From Formicarius rufipectus (Eukaryota > Chordata > Aves > Passeriformes > Formicariidae), in the NCBI GenBank assembly GCA_013399695.1, contig VXAU01004018.1, positions 558,001 through 622,000 on the forward strand: DNA of 64,000 nt. Direction: 5' to 3'. Positions 36,101-48,700 of this stretch are shown one piece after another. Within the stretch, counting starts at the first letter, position 1; each line of letters starts with the position of its first letter. Made by a program: the position numbers and the translations under genes. The notes under the pieces are model-generated. The model saw only the letters and a list, made by a program, of their open reading frames with translations. It did not search any database and was not told where the DNA came from.

Positions 36101-37451
36101 GACTTTCTGTGGGCATTTACTCAAGTTCTCCAGCTCCATCTCGGCTGTTCCCATATCCCAGGATGGTGGGACAAGGCTCTGCCCATGAACCCAGGCCCTG
36201 TGAGCAGGAGTGATGGCAGGGTCAATTCCAAAGCATGCTCCTGGGCTGCATTAACCCCTCCTGTGAGCCTATGAAAATGCTCATGGAGATGGCTCCCTCA
36301 GTAGGAAGATCTGCTACAAATGCAAACAGATGTTAAAGGCTCGAGAAATCCATATACAAAGAATAAAAGTGACATTTTCAAAACCGTGGTCAGAAGCAGG
36401 AGCCAAACCAGGATTTGCTCACTTCCTCACCATTGTTTTATCTATACTGCTGCTTCTTGAATTTAATCTTAAATCTTGACAATTCATAGCCTTTCCTGGA
36501 CATCTCTTATCCTGTGGTTAGCCCTCTGTAATGTTAAAGGTTTGAATAATAAAATAAACATCCCAGTTACAGGCAGTTATCTGACATCAGTGAAATGGTG
36601 AAGTTCCTATTCCCTGAACACCTGTAAAGCTTTCATTTTCCCTCTCCAACAAAACCAAGATGACCTCCTCTTCCCCTTCCCCTGGTACTTCTCTTCCTAA
36701 GGCCCATGGGGCTTTCTTGGCCTGCCTCAGCCTCAAATCAGAAGACAGATGGATTTTCAATATCAGTTTTATGGTTAGTAGTACCCCTTTCCCACTAAAA
36801 TACACAGATTTCTGTGGTAATTCTACTTCCAGCATTGTCAGAAGTATGGAAAAGCCAGGCCTGTGACATGTGGACACAATTTAAATGGATAACAATCCAG
36901 TAGGGAGTTATCTTTTATAGAGGCAGAGTTTTTGTGAGATATGGCATGGTCCAGAATTGGAACCTCCTTTAAACTTGTGGGTTTTCTCTTGTGGAAGTCA
37001 ATACATTTTTAGGACACTGAAATTGATGGTCCTTATGCTCTGACCCCATCTCTAGTAGGTCAAATATTGCTAGTTGGATTTTAATTCCTTCTCTGACGGC
37101 TCTGAAAGGAGCCCTTAGTGGCTTTGACTTCAGCCTGGTGCAGAAAACTTTCTTTAAATGATCTTTTATGCATTTCACAGACCGGACATTCCGAGCATCT
37201 GTGGCTGCAGCAAAAGGGTGCAAGCTTGATGTTCTCAGACCAGAGTGAAAAACACATCTCCACTGGCTGACAGGTCACCTCAGAAGCTTGTAGCCCCTTC
37301 CACATGAATCTTCCTGCAGAGCACCACACAAAAGGTCACCCCTTAACAGCACAGGTGCACCAAAGCTTCCCCACCTGCTCTCCAAGTTATCCAGCACATA
37401 AACTGCATCCTTGTGTTAGCCCAGTCCTCCACCTGACACCAGCACACACCT
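33196..37451. other. Unique non-coding stretch
   Basis: Over about 4.2 kb I see no supported gene, RNA gene or transposon. A T10A12 palindromic homopolymer lies at 34551-34572 and a short A-run at about 35080-35088. Confidence 0.5.
34551..34572. repeat. T10-A12 homopolymer palindrome
   Basis: Ten thymines are directly followed by twelve adenines, a self-complementary 20-bp core. Such junctions are prone to replication slippage and sequencing error. Confidence 0.9.
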
Positions 37452-37761
37452 GAAGGGAGCCTGCAAGAAAGATGGAGAGAAACTATTTAGAAGGGCATGG
37501 AGTGACAGGACAAGGGGGAATGTCCTAAAACTGAGAGTAGGCTTAGACTAGATATTAGGAAGAAATTCTTCACTGTGAAGGTGGTGATGCACTGGCACAG
37601 GTTGCCCAGAGAAGCTGTGGACGCCTCATCCCTGGAGGTGTCTAAAGCCAGGCTGGATGGAGCTGTGAGCAACCTGGTCGAGTGGAAAGTGTCCCCATCC
37701 TCAGCAGCAAGGTTGGACCTGGATGACCTTTAAGGTCCCTTCCAGCCCTGGCCATTCTATG
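37452..37761 (+). repeat. CR1 LINE 3' fragment, plus strand (best preserved)
   Basis: This is the longest CR1 piece in the window, about 310 bp. It opens in the 3' part of the element (GAAAGATGGAGAGAAACT, GACAGGACAAGGGGGAATG) and continues through TTAGGAAGAAATTCTTCACTGTGAAGGTGG, CCCAGAGAAGCTGTGG and GCCAGGCTGGATGGAGCTGTGAGCAACCTGG. It ends in CTTTAAGGTCCCTTCCAGCCC and an ATTCTATGA tail (37753-37761). It is 5'-truncated and carries no complete ORF2. Relatively low divergence by eye suggests a younger insertion than the other copies. Confidence 0.96.
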
Positions 37762-40700
37762 ATATTTTGGCACTGTAGGCTACAGCACACCTATCCACAT
37801 GGTTCCCACTATAAAACCACTGTGGGAGCTGGGGTGGGAGGAATCTCTGCAGGCAGCAACTCCCAGCTGGGAACTTCTGCATCAAAGGGGAGTGCCCAAG
37901 AGTCCAGAGATAATGGCTAGGAATCTATCTGAAAGTAAACCTTGTACCCAGCCCCAACTCCAGCTGCTCCTGGCTGGAGCTTGGACCTGCTACATCCACT
38001 TGCCATGTCTGCAACATCTGTGCTCCTGTGCTGCTCACATTGGGGGGTCCCCCTTGGGCCTGGACTTGGCCTCATCTGGGGGCAGCAAGGCCCAAGCTCG
38101 TCCTTGGGAAAGGCTGTTCCAGATTCTGGTTAAAAAACTCCCAACCTTTTCACCTTCAGTCCTGGCAGTGGGGCTGCTCTTCACTGCTCCATGCGCAGGA
38201 GCTGCAAGGATGACAGCTCTGTAATTCCCGTGTAAAGCAAACACACTTCATTTTACCCCTGACAGCAGGGCCAGCAAATCACTGGCAAAGGTCTGTTATA
38301 TTCATCTCTTCAAGTGTTTTGGCTTTTCTCTGCTTCTCATTTGCCTGGAGGCAGACATTTGAGATAACAGCTGTTATGGTGATATTATCAGTCATCTGCA
38401 TGTCAGAGAATGCCAGGAAAATGCCTGTGGAGTAGACCTCTTGGGTTTTTGGTTTTAACTGCTCTGGGGCAAATTCACTCCTTTGTCAAAGCTCTGCTCA
38501 AAACATGAGAAGAGAATATAATGGAACTGGTTTCCACCCTCTGATTACGAAGATATGTCTTTTCCTGCTGTTAGAGCACAAGCTCCCTTCTTGCTCTTTG
38601 ATGTTCTAGAGCAACCCTTTGGCAAGAAAGAGACAGTTTTTCTTGCTGGTAAGACATGTCAGAGCACATCTACCACCTGGAAATGTCCTGGTGATTTTCT
38701 TTCTATAGAATAACTGGGGAAACCCTAAAAAACAAGTTAAAAGGCATTGTTACCCTCCCATGGAAGACACTGCCTAACCTTCTCACATCCAGGTACAATG
38801 TTTGCAGGAGGGGAAAGTTTCTTTGCTTCCTCAGGTGAAGGCCAAGAACCATCAAGAGTAGGTCCAGAACTCTTTCCCACAAAGCTGAAACATCTGCAAG
38901 AGGGCCAAATAGATTTATTCCTTCTTTAGAGAAGATGACACAACGCCACCAGGAAGGCGTTGGCTTGAGAATTATTACTCTGCATTCATTTGTCTTTCCA
39001 GAGAAATACAAGATGGAAAAACAAGCTTTGGAAACAAACTGTGATGTACCCCTGTTAGGTATATTGGTGATGATAAACCAGTTTGTCCAGTTAGCTTAAT
39101 GAAACCCAACATCCTTTGTACTAAAGAAACTTATTCATTATGCCCTGACTGAAAATAACTTGTATCTGAAGATCTTGAATGACTTTACTGACATTAGGTC
39201 TGTGAGTTAACATTAAATTATGCCTACGAAATGACCATTATTCCAAAGGAGCAACACAGGCCTTTTGGGTGTCCACAGTGCTGATGGATCTGCAAAGAGA
39301 AAACTAAAGGCTTCTGGATGTATATTTAACTGCTTTCCCATTTCCTAGTAGCTCTTAATTATGTGGTAGCAGCAGAGATTCCTCTCCTCTGTTACCTTGA
39401 CATCACAGAGGGCTTTTTAGCTGGACATGAGGATCTCAGTTCTAGTTTGCACCACACATCTCCTGACCAATAGGTTACTGTGATCTGTTTCCCCTCTTGG
39501 AAAATGAACATACATCCTAAAAATACAGTTAGGCATCTGCATACCACAGAGAGAGGGAGCTCATGCAGATACATGGGCAGCAGAAGAAACAAATGTGAAA
39601 GAGAAAGGTGGCCTTGGGGGCAAACCTTTGAACAGAGACCACAGAGGTCGACCAGCCGAGTAAACCTTTACCAAGTTAATCGTGTGCCTTGTTTCCCAAA
39701 GGCAGCTCTTTCACCTTTGAAACACCTGCTCCTAAGAATCATCAATTTATTAAAAGAAAACAAGCATTTTTGTAGGCTTTGAAGATGCACAAATGAATTC
39801 TTCCACGAGTGCAAACAACGTTTCCTTGTTTTCTGTAGGTGTGTGAAACTTGTTTCCACCCAGGTGCAGCAGCCTGGAAAAATGTTAAATGACTACAGAG
39901 GAGAACAACCTCCATAATCCAAAAATTTTCACTGAGCTCAAAGAAAGTTTTAACAGTGGAATAAAGAGCCTTTCCAAAGACAGAAGGAACACGCTGCCTG
40001 CTTAAACACGGGGGAACCAATGAAGGTAAGATGCACAACACAGTCATTTACTGAGCACAGCTTTGCCCATGTGCTTTCATCACCCCTGATGTGGTAACAT
40101 CAAGGATTTGTTCAGTGAACTCCCTCTTCCAAATGTCTCCAGGCTTTTGAGCAATTCCAGTTTCTGGAATTGGAGTCTCACAGTGAGTAAGCTTTGAGGG
40201 CTGGGAATTCAATTGTGAATTTTCTACATTATTGTGGAAGTACTGTCGGGGCTTAATAAACTGGCTGAAAAAGGTTTTTCTTTGATTTAATATACATTTT
40301 AACTGTGAAAGTTTGTATTTCTTGTGAAAATCTGAGTAGGGGTTTGGTCCACGAGATGTGCAATATCACCCAGGCACAAACTGCCAAGACTTTTCTGCTA
40401 CACATCAGAGACTGACTGTGGCTGAAAGCAGAGGTTGGTCTTAAAGAGTCTGATAAAGACAACACATTCTTGGAGTTGAGAAGCAAAGGTAAGAAGAAAT
40501 TCAGTGTTTCGTTACTTGAAAGCTACTGGTTATTACTTATGGTTTCATTTGGATACTTTCTCTCTGGTATTAGAGTATCAAATACCCTCAAAGTAATCTT
40601 TCACTAAGATGTGGTTTGTTAGGTAATAAACAGTGCCTTTCTCTGGACTCAACACCTGGAATTAAGAAAAAGGGCTATGCAAAGCTGCAGCAAGGAAAAA

Positions 40701-43446
40701 CATAAGAGACAAACAAGGAAATGTCAATTAAGATTAATAAGATAAAACTTGAAGTTACTGACTTGGCAATCATGCATTTCCTTTAGCATTTTCTGTGTAA
40801 TTCATTTCTGTGAGATGAATACAGTGATGGAAGGTAAGGGGGGACGGCTGATGAAACAGAAATGGTCATAGAAAAGGTCTCTTTCATACTTCTGGATTAT
40901 TTTTTTTTTTTAGTTAACATTAACTTATCCTTTGTTAGGCATGAGGACAGACAAGTATCCCACACCCAGGGGTTGGACTGGAAATTCAAATAGCCAAGAC
41001 AGTTATTGGACTCACACAGGTACTCTCTGTTGGTGGCACCTGTGATCTTCGTCCTGAGGTTTTTGGGCACTAAAGGAAGGAAGAGGGGTCTTACAGAGAG
41101 CAGAAGGGAATCTTGGAATGACTCTGCCTGGAGAGGAAAGGTCTCTTCTCCAGAAAATAATTACATGTTTCAATTCCAATCATCTTTAGACAAAACATGG
41201 AAACAGTGTGAGAGAAAAACCAAAACAAGGTGTCTCCTGCACCTCCTTTTCCAGACAGCATCCCTCATCACCCATGATTACTTCCCCTTTTGGCTCTGTT
41301 CATCTCTTTCAGCACAGTGGCACAACTCATGATGGATGTGGGAAAAAACCCATCCCATCCTAACCCACAGTCTGGGAGGAGATGTGGGTTTGAACCCTGG
41401 AGGCAGGAAAATCATGGATTTGGGACTCCCGGGTCTCTGAGATGGATCCCTGTGGGACTGCTACAGGCAAAATGCTGTGCCTGCCAGCAGGGCTCACTGG
41501 CAGCCCTGCACTGGGGCAGAGGGAGGTGAAGCTCTGGTGCTGCAAGACAAACGTGATGGGAATTCAGGTGTCAAAATTCCCATATAGAAAGAGGAACTTC
41601 CCTTTTCCCTTGTATCTGATCTATGACGTGTCTACATTGTTTCTAGGGAGGGAGGATAAGAAGCCACCCTTCTCAGAATTAAAATGAGGCGTCAGATCTG
41701 CTCCAAACTGTGCAAAGAAACGTGGCAGATTAGGTGAAAATAAGTTATTTAGCTCCTTTTCCCAATAATTTGTTTTTAGACTTTTTAGACTATTTTATGT
41801 TTTTATGTATTTTAGACTTTTTTTTTTGCCTGAGGTCTCTAGCTGTGCCCCTGTTCACAGACACAACTGCATACAGGACTACAGCTACCAACCTTAAACA
41901 AATAAACCTGTGAGGGTCAAGGAGACTGGAAGGGAGATGTGTAGCAAGTCAATAGCATTAACTAAGAAATCTCACTATTAGGATGGAAGCCAGAGGAGAT
42001 GTTGGCCAAGTGAAATAAAGGGCTTACCACTCAATTAAGTCACGGAGCCAGACGTTCTATAGCTTTGTTCTGGAAACCTGAGTCAAGGACTGGAAGACAA
42101 AAGCAGACTCTTGGTACCCCAGAGAGACCACCAACCCTCCTCAAGGAACGCTAGAGGACTTTAACATGCCAAATTTTGAGAATGTTCCTGCAAGGCAGGC
42201 TGACACCTCGGGTCCTTTGTCTCAGACACCGCTTCAGATTTCCCTTTGCAGAGGAGCTGGATCTCATTCAGGTCCCTTTTTGAGCATGGTTGGCGTGGTG
42301 GACCTGCACTGAACTGCACAAAGAGCTTCAAGAGCTTCTAGGGTTACTAGTGCTGATGTGGGGATCTTGTCAGTCTTGGGAGAAGGGTCTCTTGGGGAAT
42401 AGACAAGTAACCCCTGGCTATATTCTTTCTTATTGAATTCTGTTTTATTGACCAGAGAAATAGCGAGGTTGAAGGGGTAGCTCAGAGAGAAAAGGAGATG
42501 TGTGTTTTTGGAGTGCTGACCAGCACGGGATTGGGGCCCTGCTACTTGCACTGTGCTCCAAAGAGGTCAGCTGGCAGGCACAGTAACTGGGATATTTCTC
42601 TGCTGTTCCTCTGGATGCAAGAAACCCACAGAACCTGTAACCACATGTCTTCACTGCCAGAGACCGTGTCCTTCTCTCTTGCTTCACCTAAAACAACCCA
42701 CTGTTTTCCAGACCCCCCCTCTGAAGGCACTGTCTGCAGGGAGTGACCCACTGCTTGTTTTTGTGGAATGCTGCAGGGAAGGGGCCAAGGATACCCCCCT
42801 GTTTACATACCAGGATGTGACAGCCTTGCCTTGCCTGCAGATGTATTCCTATCAGTGCAAGCCCAAGGTCAGATCTTGCTGATGAGGGGTAGTTCTGAGC
42901 CCTTGTTATTCATACACACGCTTCCAAACCGTGCTAGACTTGCCACAAGCCGTTTCCAAGAGGCTGAGCCCACAGCGAGTCAGCCGTGCAAGGCCTGCTC
43001 TGCTCCCCCTCTTCTGGCTGCTGTTCTCCAGCTGTTTATTCCGTGTGAGGCAGGAACACCACTGGACACTGACAGTGCTTTGGAACAAAACCCAGCATCC
43101 AGCAAAACACCGGATGCATGAGACTTATGGACAGTGACCTGCAAAGATCTACTCACACCAGTGGGATGACCCAAACACTGGAAGGAAAACATGCTCTGGT
43201 GATTTCTCAGGATGGATCTGCAAGGCTGACCCTCTAAGTTGCTACCAGTGGCTTCATATTGACCTCAATAGGAAGAACACTCAGAGGCTTGGACACCTGG
43301 GGGTACAATGTGGCATTTTAAACAACTGCTTTTCTCTTCAAGTATTTGATCTGTGAGTGGTAAAATCAGAGTGTCAGCACTTAGTCGAAACATATGTCTG
43401 AGGCACTCGCGGAGAGGAATGAGAAACTATGCAATGAAGATATTTT
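37762..43446. other. Unique non-coding stretch
   Basis: I see no supported gene. A 14-bp palindrome centred on an E-box (ATAACAGCTGTTAT, 38364-38377) is present. TTTTTAGAC-type short repeats lie at 41776-41820. Frames up to 141 codons are unremarkable. Confidence 0.5.
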
Positions 43447-43695
43447 AATTTAAATAAATCAATGTGATAATCTGGGATCAGGTGGGATTCTGCAGCTGGA
43501 AGAAAAGGACAAAGGGAGGCCATTAGTTATACTTTTAATAAATCAATTTGCTAATTAGGGATCAGGTGGGATTTTCCAGCATGAGACAGAAGACAAAGAA
43601 AGCTCATTAGTTGTGTTTTAAATAAATCAATGTTTCAGTTGGTGTGAGATTCTCCTTGAAATGTAGGAGAGGGCAAAATGGAAAAGATATTCAAA
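43447..43695. repeat. 84-bp tandem repeat, about 3 copies
   Basis: AATAAATCAAT recurs at 43453, 43537 and 43621, an exact 84-bp period. Between anchors the first two units share GGGATCAGGTGGGATT, then CAGC with an AGAAAAGGACAAAG-like block, then CATTAGTT. The third unit is more diverged (TTGGTGTGAGATTCTCC) and fades near 43695. Each unit places AATAAA beside AATCAAT, so three polyadenylation-signal-like hexamers appear on the plus strand. I do not recognise the family. Confidence 0.88.
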
Positions 43696-45623
43696 ATTAC
43701 CACAAGAGGATATGCCTGATGTAAGAAATAAGAAACGTTTCACACTTACTTAGGGCATCCAGATTTCCTAGGCACCTCGTAGTACAAAACCGGTGTGGTC
43801 AGGCTGGAACTCCTGGAAAGTGCAAGGAAACAAAGATAGAAGATCTGTGTTATATTGGAGGAAATAAAGAGGAAAGGTTATTTCAGATTTGTGTGGCTCA
43901 GCACATCCAGCAAATTGATTTCAAAACAGTGCAGCGTTCAGAAGCACTGGACGTGTCTGAAGACCTGGGTCCTGGTCTTTTCCCTGAGCCTGCCACAGGA
44001 AGATGTTGGCTACAGGGTATGATGACACGGCAGTGAAGTTCACTGGGAGCTGACCTCGTGTCCCCCGTGTCGTATCCGGACAGCACTGTGTGGATGCAGT
44101 ATCTGAAAGCAAAACATGATCCAAGAAAGAGAGGGAGAGAGGAAGGAAGGGAGAAAGGAAGCTTCAAACGAACGGTGTTCAAATGACCAAATTGGGCAAC
44201 ATTCAGCCTATTTACTGCAATGAAGGAGAGCAATTCAAAGTCGTCAGGACACATTAAGGAGCGCAAAGCAAAATCCCTTATCATAATGGGTACCCATTTG
44301 CTCCCTGCTGAGCTGCACATTAAAGGGAGTTTTTGAGGCAGCTTTGCTTCTGCTGCTTTCTCGTTTTGTTTCAATTCCGACCTAGCTCTACTGCATATAG
44401 TACAGCGGCCCTCCTTACTGTTGGTGGACAAGAACACACCTTGCAAAGCCCGTGTATCCTGAGGATGCATCTTCTCACGTCTCCTGCTGCCTGCACAATG
44501 AGATCCACGGCATAATTACCTCCCTAGCAAGGCAGCGGCTCATCTGGGCCACTGTCACATCCGCCCGCGGCTAATAGGTGGGAACTGAAAATCCATCCCC
44601 TTCCAAAGGTCAGAGGACCAAAAGTTCAGGTTTCCTTGGGAAGAGCCACACTGCTGGCTCAGTGGCCCAGCGGGCTCCTCGCTGCCGCCACTTGGCAGCA
44701 GCTTCACTCGCTGGTGCTGCTGCTTCAACACACACATAAAACCAGAGAGCCAGTCAGCTGTGGCAAGAAATAATAAAGATATTGAGTTTACACAGAGTCT
44801 TCAAAAATTTCCTCGAAGGGTCCTCAGTTTATTTTCTCACCTCAGTGTGAGGCTCAGCTTTAACAATAGAGCTGCCAAAAGGGTGATTTACCCCGCGGCT
44901 TCGACGGGCTGTCGTGATGGATGGTGGATACGATTTCAACCAAGAAACAGGGCCTCGAGTTTTAATCAGCTATGTAAACTAATAGAACCTTGCTCAAAAT
45001 ATTTTTGGCCCTTCCTTTGTGAGCAGAATCCCAACAGCAAGTAGAAAAACACATCATATACACGACTTACAATGCCACTCTTCTTCTCGGAGCAGAGTCA
45101 CGCCGAGTCCAAGCAGAGCAGCATCTTCAGAGGTTCAAAAGTCAGCGGTGAGATTGAGTCTCTGCTGAAACCTGACCCGTGAGACAAAGGGTGGTTTTAT
45201 TTTCCAGATTTTTCAATAAAACCTTTAAAGTAATTTTAAATCTCAAGAATGCCAATAAAGAGCCTAAGATTACTATTTCAAGACAATTTTTTTCTTGAGG
45301 CAGTAACGTAAAGAACAATTCATTTCTTCAACTGAAGAGCCACAATCCCTTGCCCAAGCATTTTTTAAAGAAAAAACTCCATGATTTCTTACAAAATAAC
45401 TTTCTCTACATAATCCTAAAACAAAAGGGGGGAAGGGGCGGGTGTGGAGGCCCGTGGACATCAATAAAAGGCCAGGTTTTTAAAAGTTCTGACCAAGATT
45501 TAACAAATGTGAGCAATCCTGTAGTTCAATAATTTGCTTTCCTCCTTCGGGGAAGTACAACATCCCTGGAAATGGGAGACACACGGAACTGCAGTCGCAA
45601 TTCAGGAGAACATCAGTCAGCGA
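43696..45623. other. Unique non-coding stretch
   Basis: This includes a 39-nt purine tract (44123-44161) and the window's longest frame (190 codons, minus, 43898-44470), which shows no recognisable family. The segment 44866-44990 has scattered CpGs and could be a conserved non-coding element. This is not verified. Confidence 0.4.
44123..44161. repeat. Polypurine tract (39 nt)
   Basis: An uninterrupted run of A and G (AAGAAAGAGAGGGAGAGAGG onward). Such tracts can adopt triplex-like structures. Here it is simple sequence. Confidence 0.9.
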
Positions 45624-45649
45624 AACACTCAAGTACATACTTGAGTGTT
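45624..45649. repeat. Palindrome with 12-bp arms, 2-nt centre
   Basis: AACACTCAAGTA (45624-45635) and its exact complement TACTTGAGTGTT (45638-45649) flank CA. Each arm contains CACTCAAG/CTTGAGTG. CACTTGAG-type sequences are NK2-class homeodomain-like sites, so paired binding is conceivable but unproven. Confidence 0.85.
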
Positions 45650-45675
45650 ATTAGCATAATTGGGGCACAAGTGTG

Positions 45676-45707
45676 TGATTGAAGTTAAGTATGATTAAAG
45701 TTAAGTT
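45676..45707. repeat. 16-bp tandem duplication
   Basis: TGATTGAAGTTAAGTA is followed directly by TGATTAAAGTTAAGTT, two copies with two mismatches. Confidence 0.8.
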
Positions 45708-45786
45708 TCTTCAAGATAAATGGATTAATGCTGATGTTTAGGCAATTTTGAGCATTAGGAACTGCAAATTTAAGCAATTTGTCCAA

Positions 45787-45794
45787 ATTTGCAT
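45787..45794 (-). promoter_or_regulatory. Consensus POU octamer motif
   Basis: ATTTGCAT is the complement of the octamer ATGCAAAT bound by POU-domain factors. It sits at the right arm of a 9-bp inverted repeat (TGCAAATTT 45763-45771; AAATTTGCA 45785-45793). An 8-bp match is expected by chance about twice per 64 kb on both strands, so function is only suggested. Confidence 0.3.
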
Positions 45795-48700
45795 GGGATT
45801 TTTATGGGAAATCACCATTTCTGATCTCACAAATCCCAACCTCAGCCCTTCCAATGCCTAAAGGCCTCTCATTCCACATCGCTATTAACACCACCTGTTT
45901 TCTGCATATTCCCATGGTGCTTTTAGAAACCTCCTCAAGGAAACACCAAGGCTCCACAGGCTCAGCTTGAGGAGGAGACTGGGCAATATCGGCCAAAAAC
46001 ATCACTGCTGAGGTGATTTCTGGACACTGACAAGCTCAGACACCAAAGGTCTGTGGCCAGATGTCCTGTAAAGTCAGAGGAGAATCAGGGACTGGACTTT
46101 TGTACCTCTTACTCTGCATACACTGTGTCTAGTCCAATGCTGACTGCAAAGAGTTGGAAGCTCCCACAACAACTGAACAAGTGGGGGGGAGAATCCCTGG
46201 GCCACCACGATCCTGTTCATTATTTCACAATAATTTGATGCTCTTCTTTGCAATCTGTGGTCAAAATTTGAAAATCAAAGCCATGAACCTTCACATTGCT
46301 AAAATGACAGTCTATGAGCAAACACAGGATCTCACTCCCTTCAAAATCCACCAGAGAGACAAACACCCTGGGCTCCAGACCAACTTTATCTGAGTCTTGC
46401 CCTTGATATCCACTCACTGATGTGAAGCTCTGCTGGGTGGCTTCAGATTTGCCTCCAGACTGTTACTAATTGGGAGGACTTGTTTTCCTTTATTCTTTCT
46501 GCAGTGTTAGCAGAGGCACTCTGGCAGTGTGCTGGCGGTGGAAGCTGCCACTTTGAGAAGACTTTTGATTAAAATATACATTGCTTTGATCAGTGGCTTC
46601 CCTGTAGTGTAAGACAAACATGATCAGCAGTTTTGGTTGATGTTCGTTCCTAAGGCGCATGCTGTGAAGTTACTGCACTACATTAAGCAAAAGTTTAAAA
46701 GGAAATTGTTGTAGCCAACCAGGTCTTGGAATTATCCTGAGACTAGAAATCTTAAAATCTAAAGCAAAGAGAAACCAGCACCGCCTTTTTCCCTCTGCCA
46801 GTAGGGTCTTCCACAATGGCAAGTCCAAGAGGTTAGGGATGAGACCTTTTACAGCCAGACATGTATGTCAGAGGAGTAAGGGTATATAAGACCATGTTCC
46901 ATAACTATCACAATGTTTTATGTATTTTCATTCAACGCCAGAAATATCACAGATATTCACTTCCCTTCAGTTGGGGAAGCTTGTTTGAATGTCCCAGCTG
47001 GAGACTGGAAGAGCCTTGTGAAGTGCAGCCATGGTCTTTATGTCAAGGCATTTAAAATGCTACTTCTTCCTTTTTTTAATAGATGTTTTTCTCTTTTTTC
47101 CTTATGAAGCCAAAATGATGTCTATTACAGGAAACCAGTATAGCTCTTAATACAAATAGCATTCATGGAAACTCTTTTTTCATACTACAGCACTGTATGC
47201 AAAATTCAACTTTAAAAATTTGTTTCAAAATTTCTAATGCTTGAGGCTTTACATTTCTAGGGAAGAGAATGCAAAAAAATTACATGATTAAACAAAGATC
47301 TGCTCAGAGAATGACAAGTAGCTTAATGATGTTACTACAAGCTCATAAAAGAAACACAAATGTAAAAGGAAAACTTAGGGATATGCTTTGGTTTTTTAAA
47401 GCTGGACTTTTAATGACATCTTATTATTTCCATGGAAAAGGGCGGCTTCTCTGCTTGGGGTGGAAACCAGCCCCTCCTTCCTTTTGCCATCCCCAAGACC
47501 ATGCCAGATCCTAAGTACAAGAAGGATTAGTACCACCAGAGTCGAGGAAGCTGCCCCAGAGGAGTTCCAGGTGATGGATTCTCCCGCTCCCCGCAAGGCC
47601 AGGACAGGGGGTGGGTGCTGCTGTCCAGGGTGGCACCAACAGCTCCGCACCTCTCTGGGCACCTCTGCTCTGCCTGTTCCAAGCCCTTGGCTGATAAAGT
47701 AATAAACATGCCATAAAACTGGTTTACAAGCCAGGTCTCACTCTGCTCTCCAGCTTTTTCTCATTAAGGGCATTGCTGCTTGAAGGAAGTTCAGGCTGCA
47801 GCACATTTAACATCTGCATTCCTTGACGTGTTTTGAAATTGCTTTAAAACAATTGAGAGAGGAGGACCAGAGGTTTGGGTTTTTGGTTTTTTTTTGGGGG
47901 GGAGCTGTGTGCTTCAAAGAGAAAGTAGATCAACATGTAAACCCCAAATTACATAAGTAGCCCCACCAAGGAAATAAATTAATTTGTTTCCCAATGCCTT
48001 ATTTATATAACCCTTTAATTATAGCTAACCATATCACCAGTGTTATAGCATGGGAAAATGTAGAATTGTTAAGCAACTTACCACTCCACCCTCTCCAGAC
48101 CGACAACACAACCATTAAGCAACAGCTACATGTCAGGACATCGCCTGCTCCTTTGTCTTCCAAAGGTAGAGCTCAATGATGTGGGCATGAAAATGTGACC
48201 TCGACTCTAACTCTTTTTCTAGGGCTTTTGTGTGCTCCTGAACTCCATCTCCCCGCTGGATCGTAAAGATGGGACAGCAGCTGACCTGCCTGCAACACAG
48301 AAAGGGATATTGTTGACAAATGTGCTGTTTTCCCAGCGTGCCCATGAGTCATAATCAGCAGTGCAGTCCTGTAAACTGCGGGCTCCTCAAATGTGGCAAG
48401 TTCAGGGAGCTCTGTTGACTCCAATTAAAGCGTTTCTAATTGTTTCTAATTCAGCAGGCACCAGCTGAGACCCTGCCTTTTGCCCTACAAAGGGCACAGT
48501 GTGTTAAAGCAGCTCCTGGAGGCCTAATGAACGCGACCTATTAGGAGTCATTAGACCAGCCCGAGGTGAGGAACAGGATCAGAACAGGGAAGGTTTTGCA
48601 GGTGAGAAACAGCAGCATTTTCTGAAATTGTCAGAGCTGCTGTTTCAATCCCCTTCAGAAGACAAGCTGTAAATGTTTCTAATCAAAATAATCTTCTGGT

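Noticed and set aside
43447..43695. CRISPR-like regular spacing of repeats
   Set aside because: The 84-bp period reflects whole-unit tandem duplication in a eukaryotic context. The spacers also align, and CRISPR arrays do not occur here.
43898..44470. Longest frame in the window, 190 codons, minus strand
   Set aside because: The length is within chance for 64 kb in six frames. The frame crosses a polypurine tract and has no recognisable family features.
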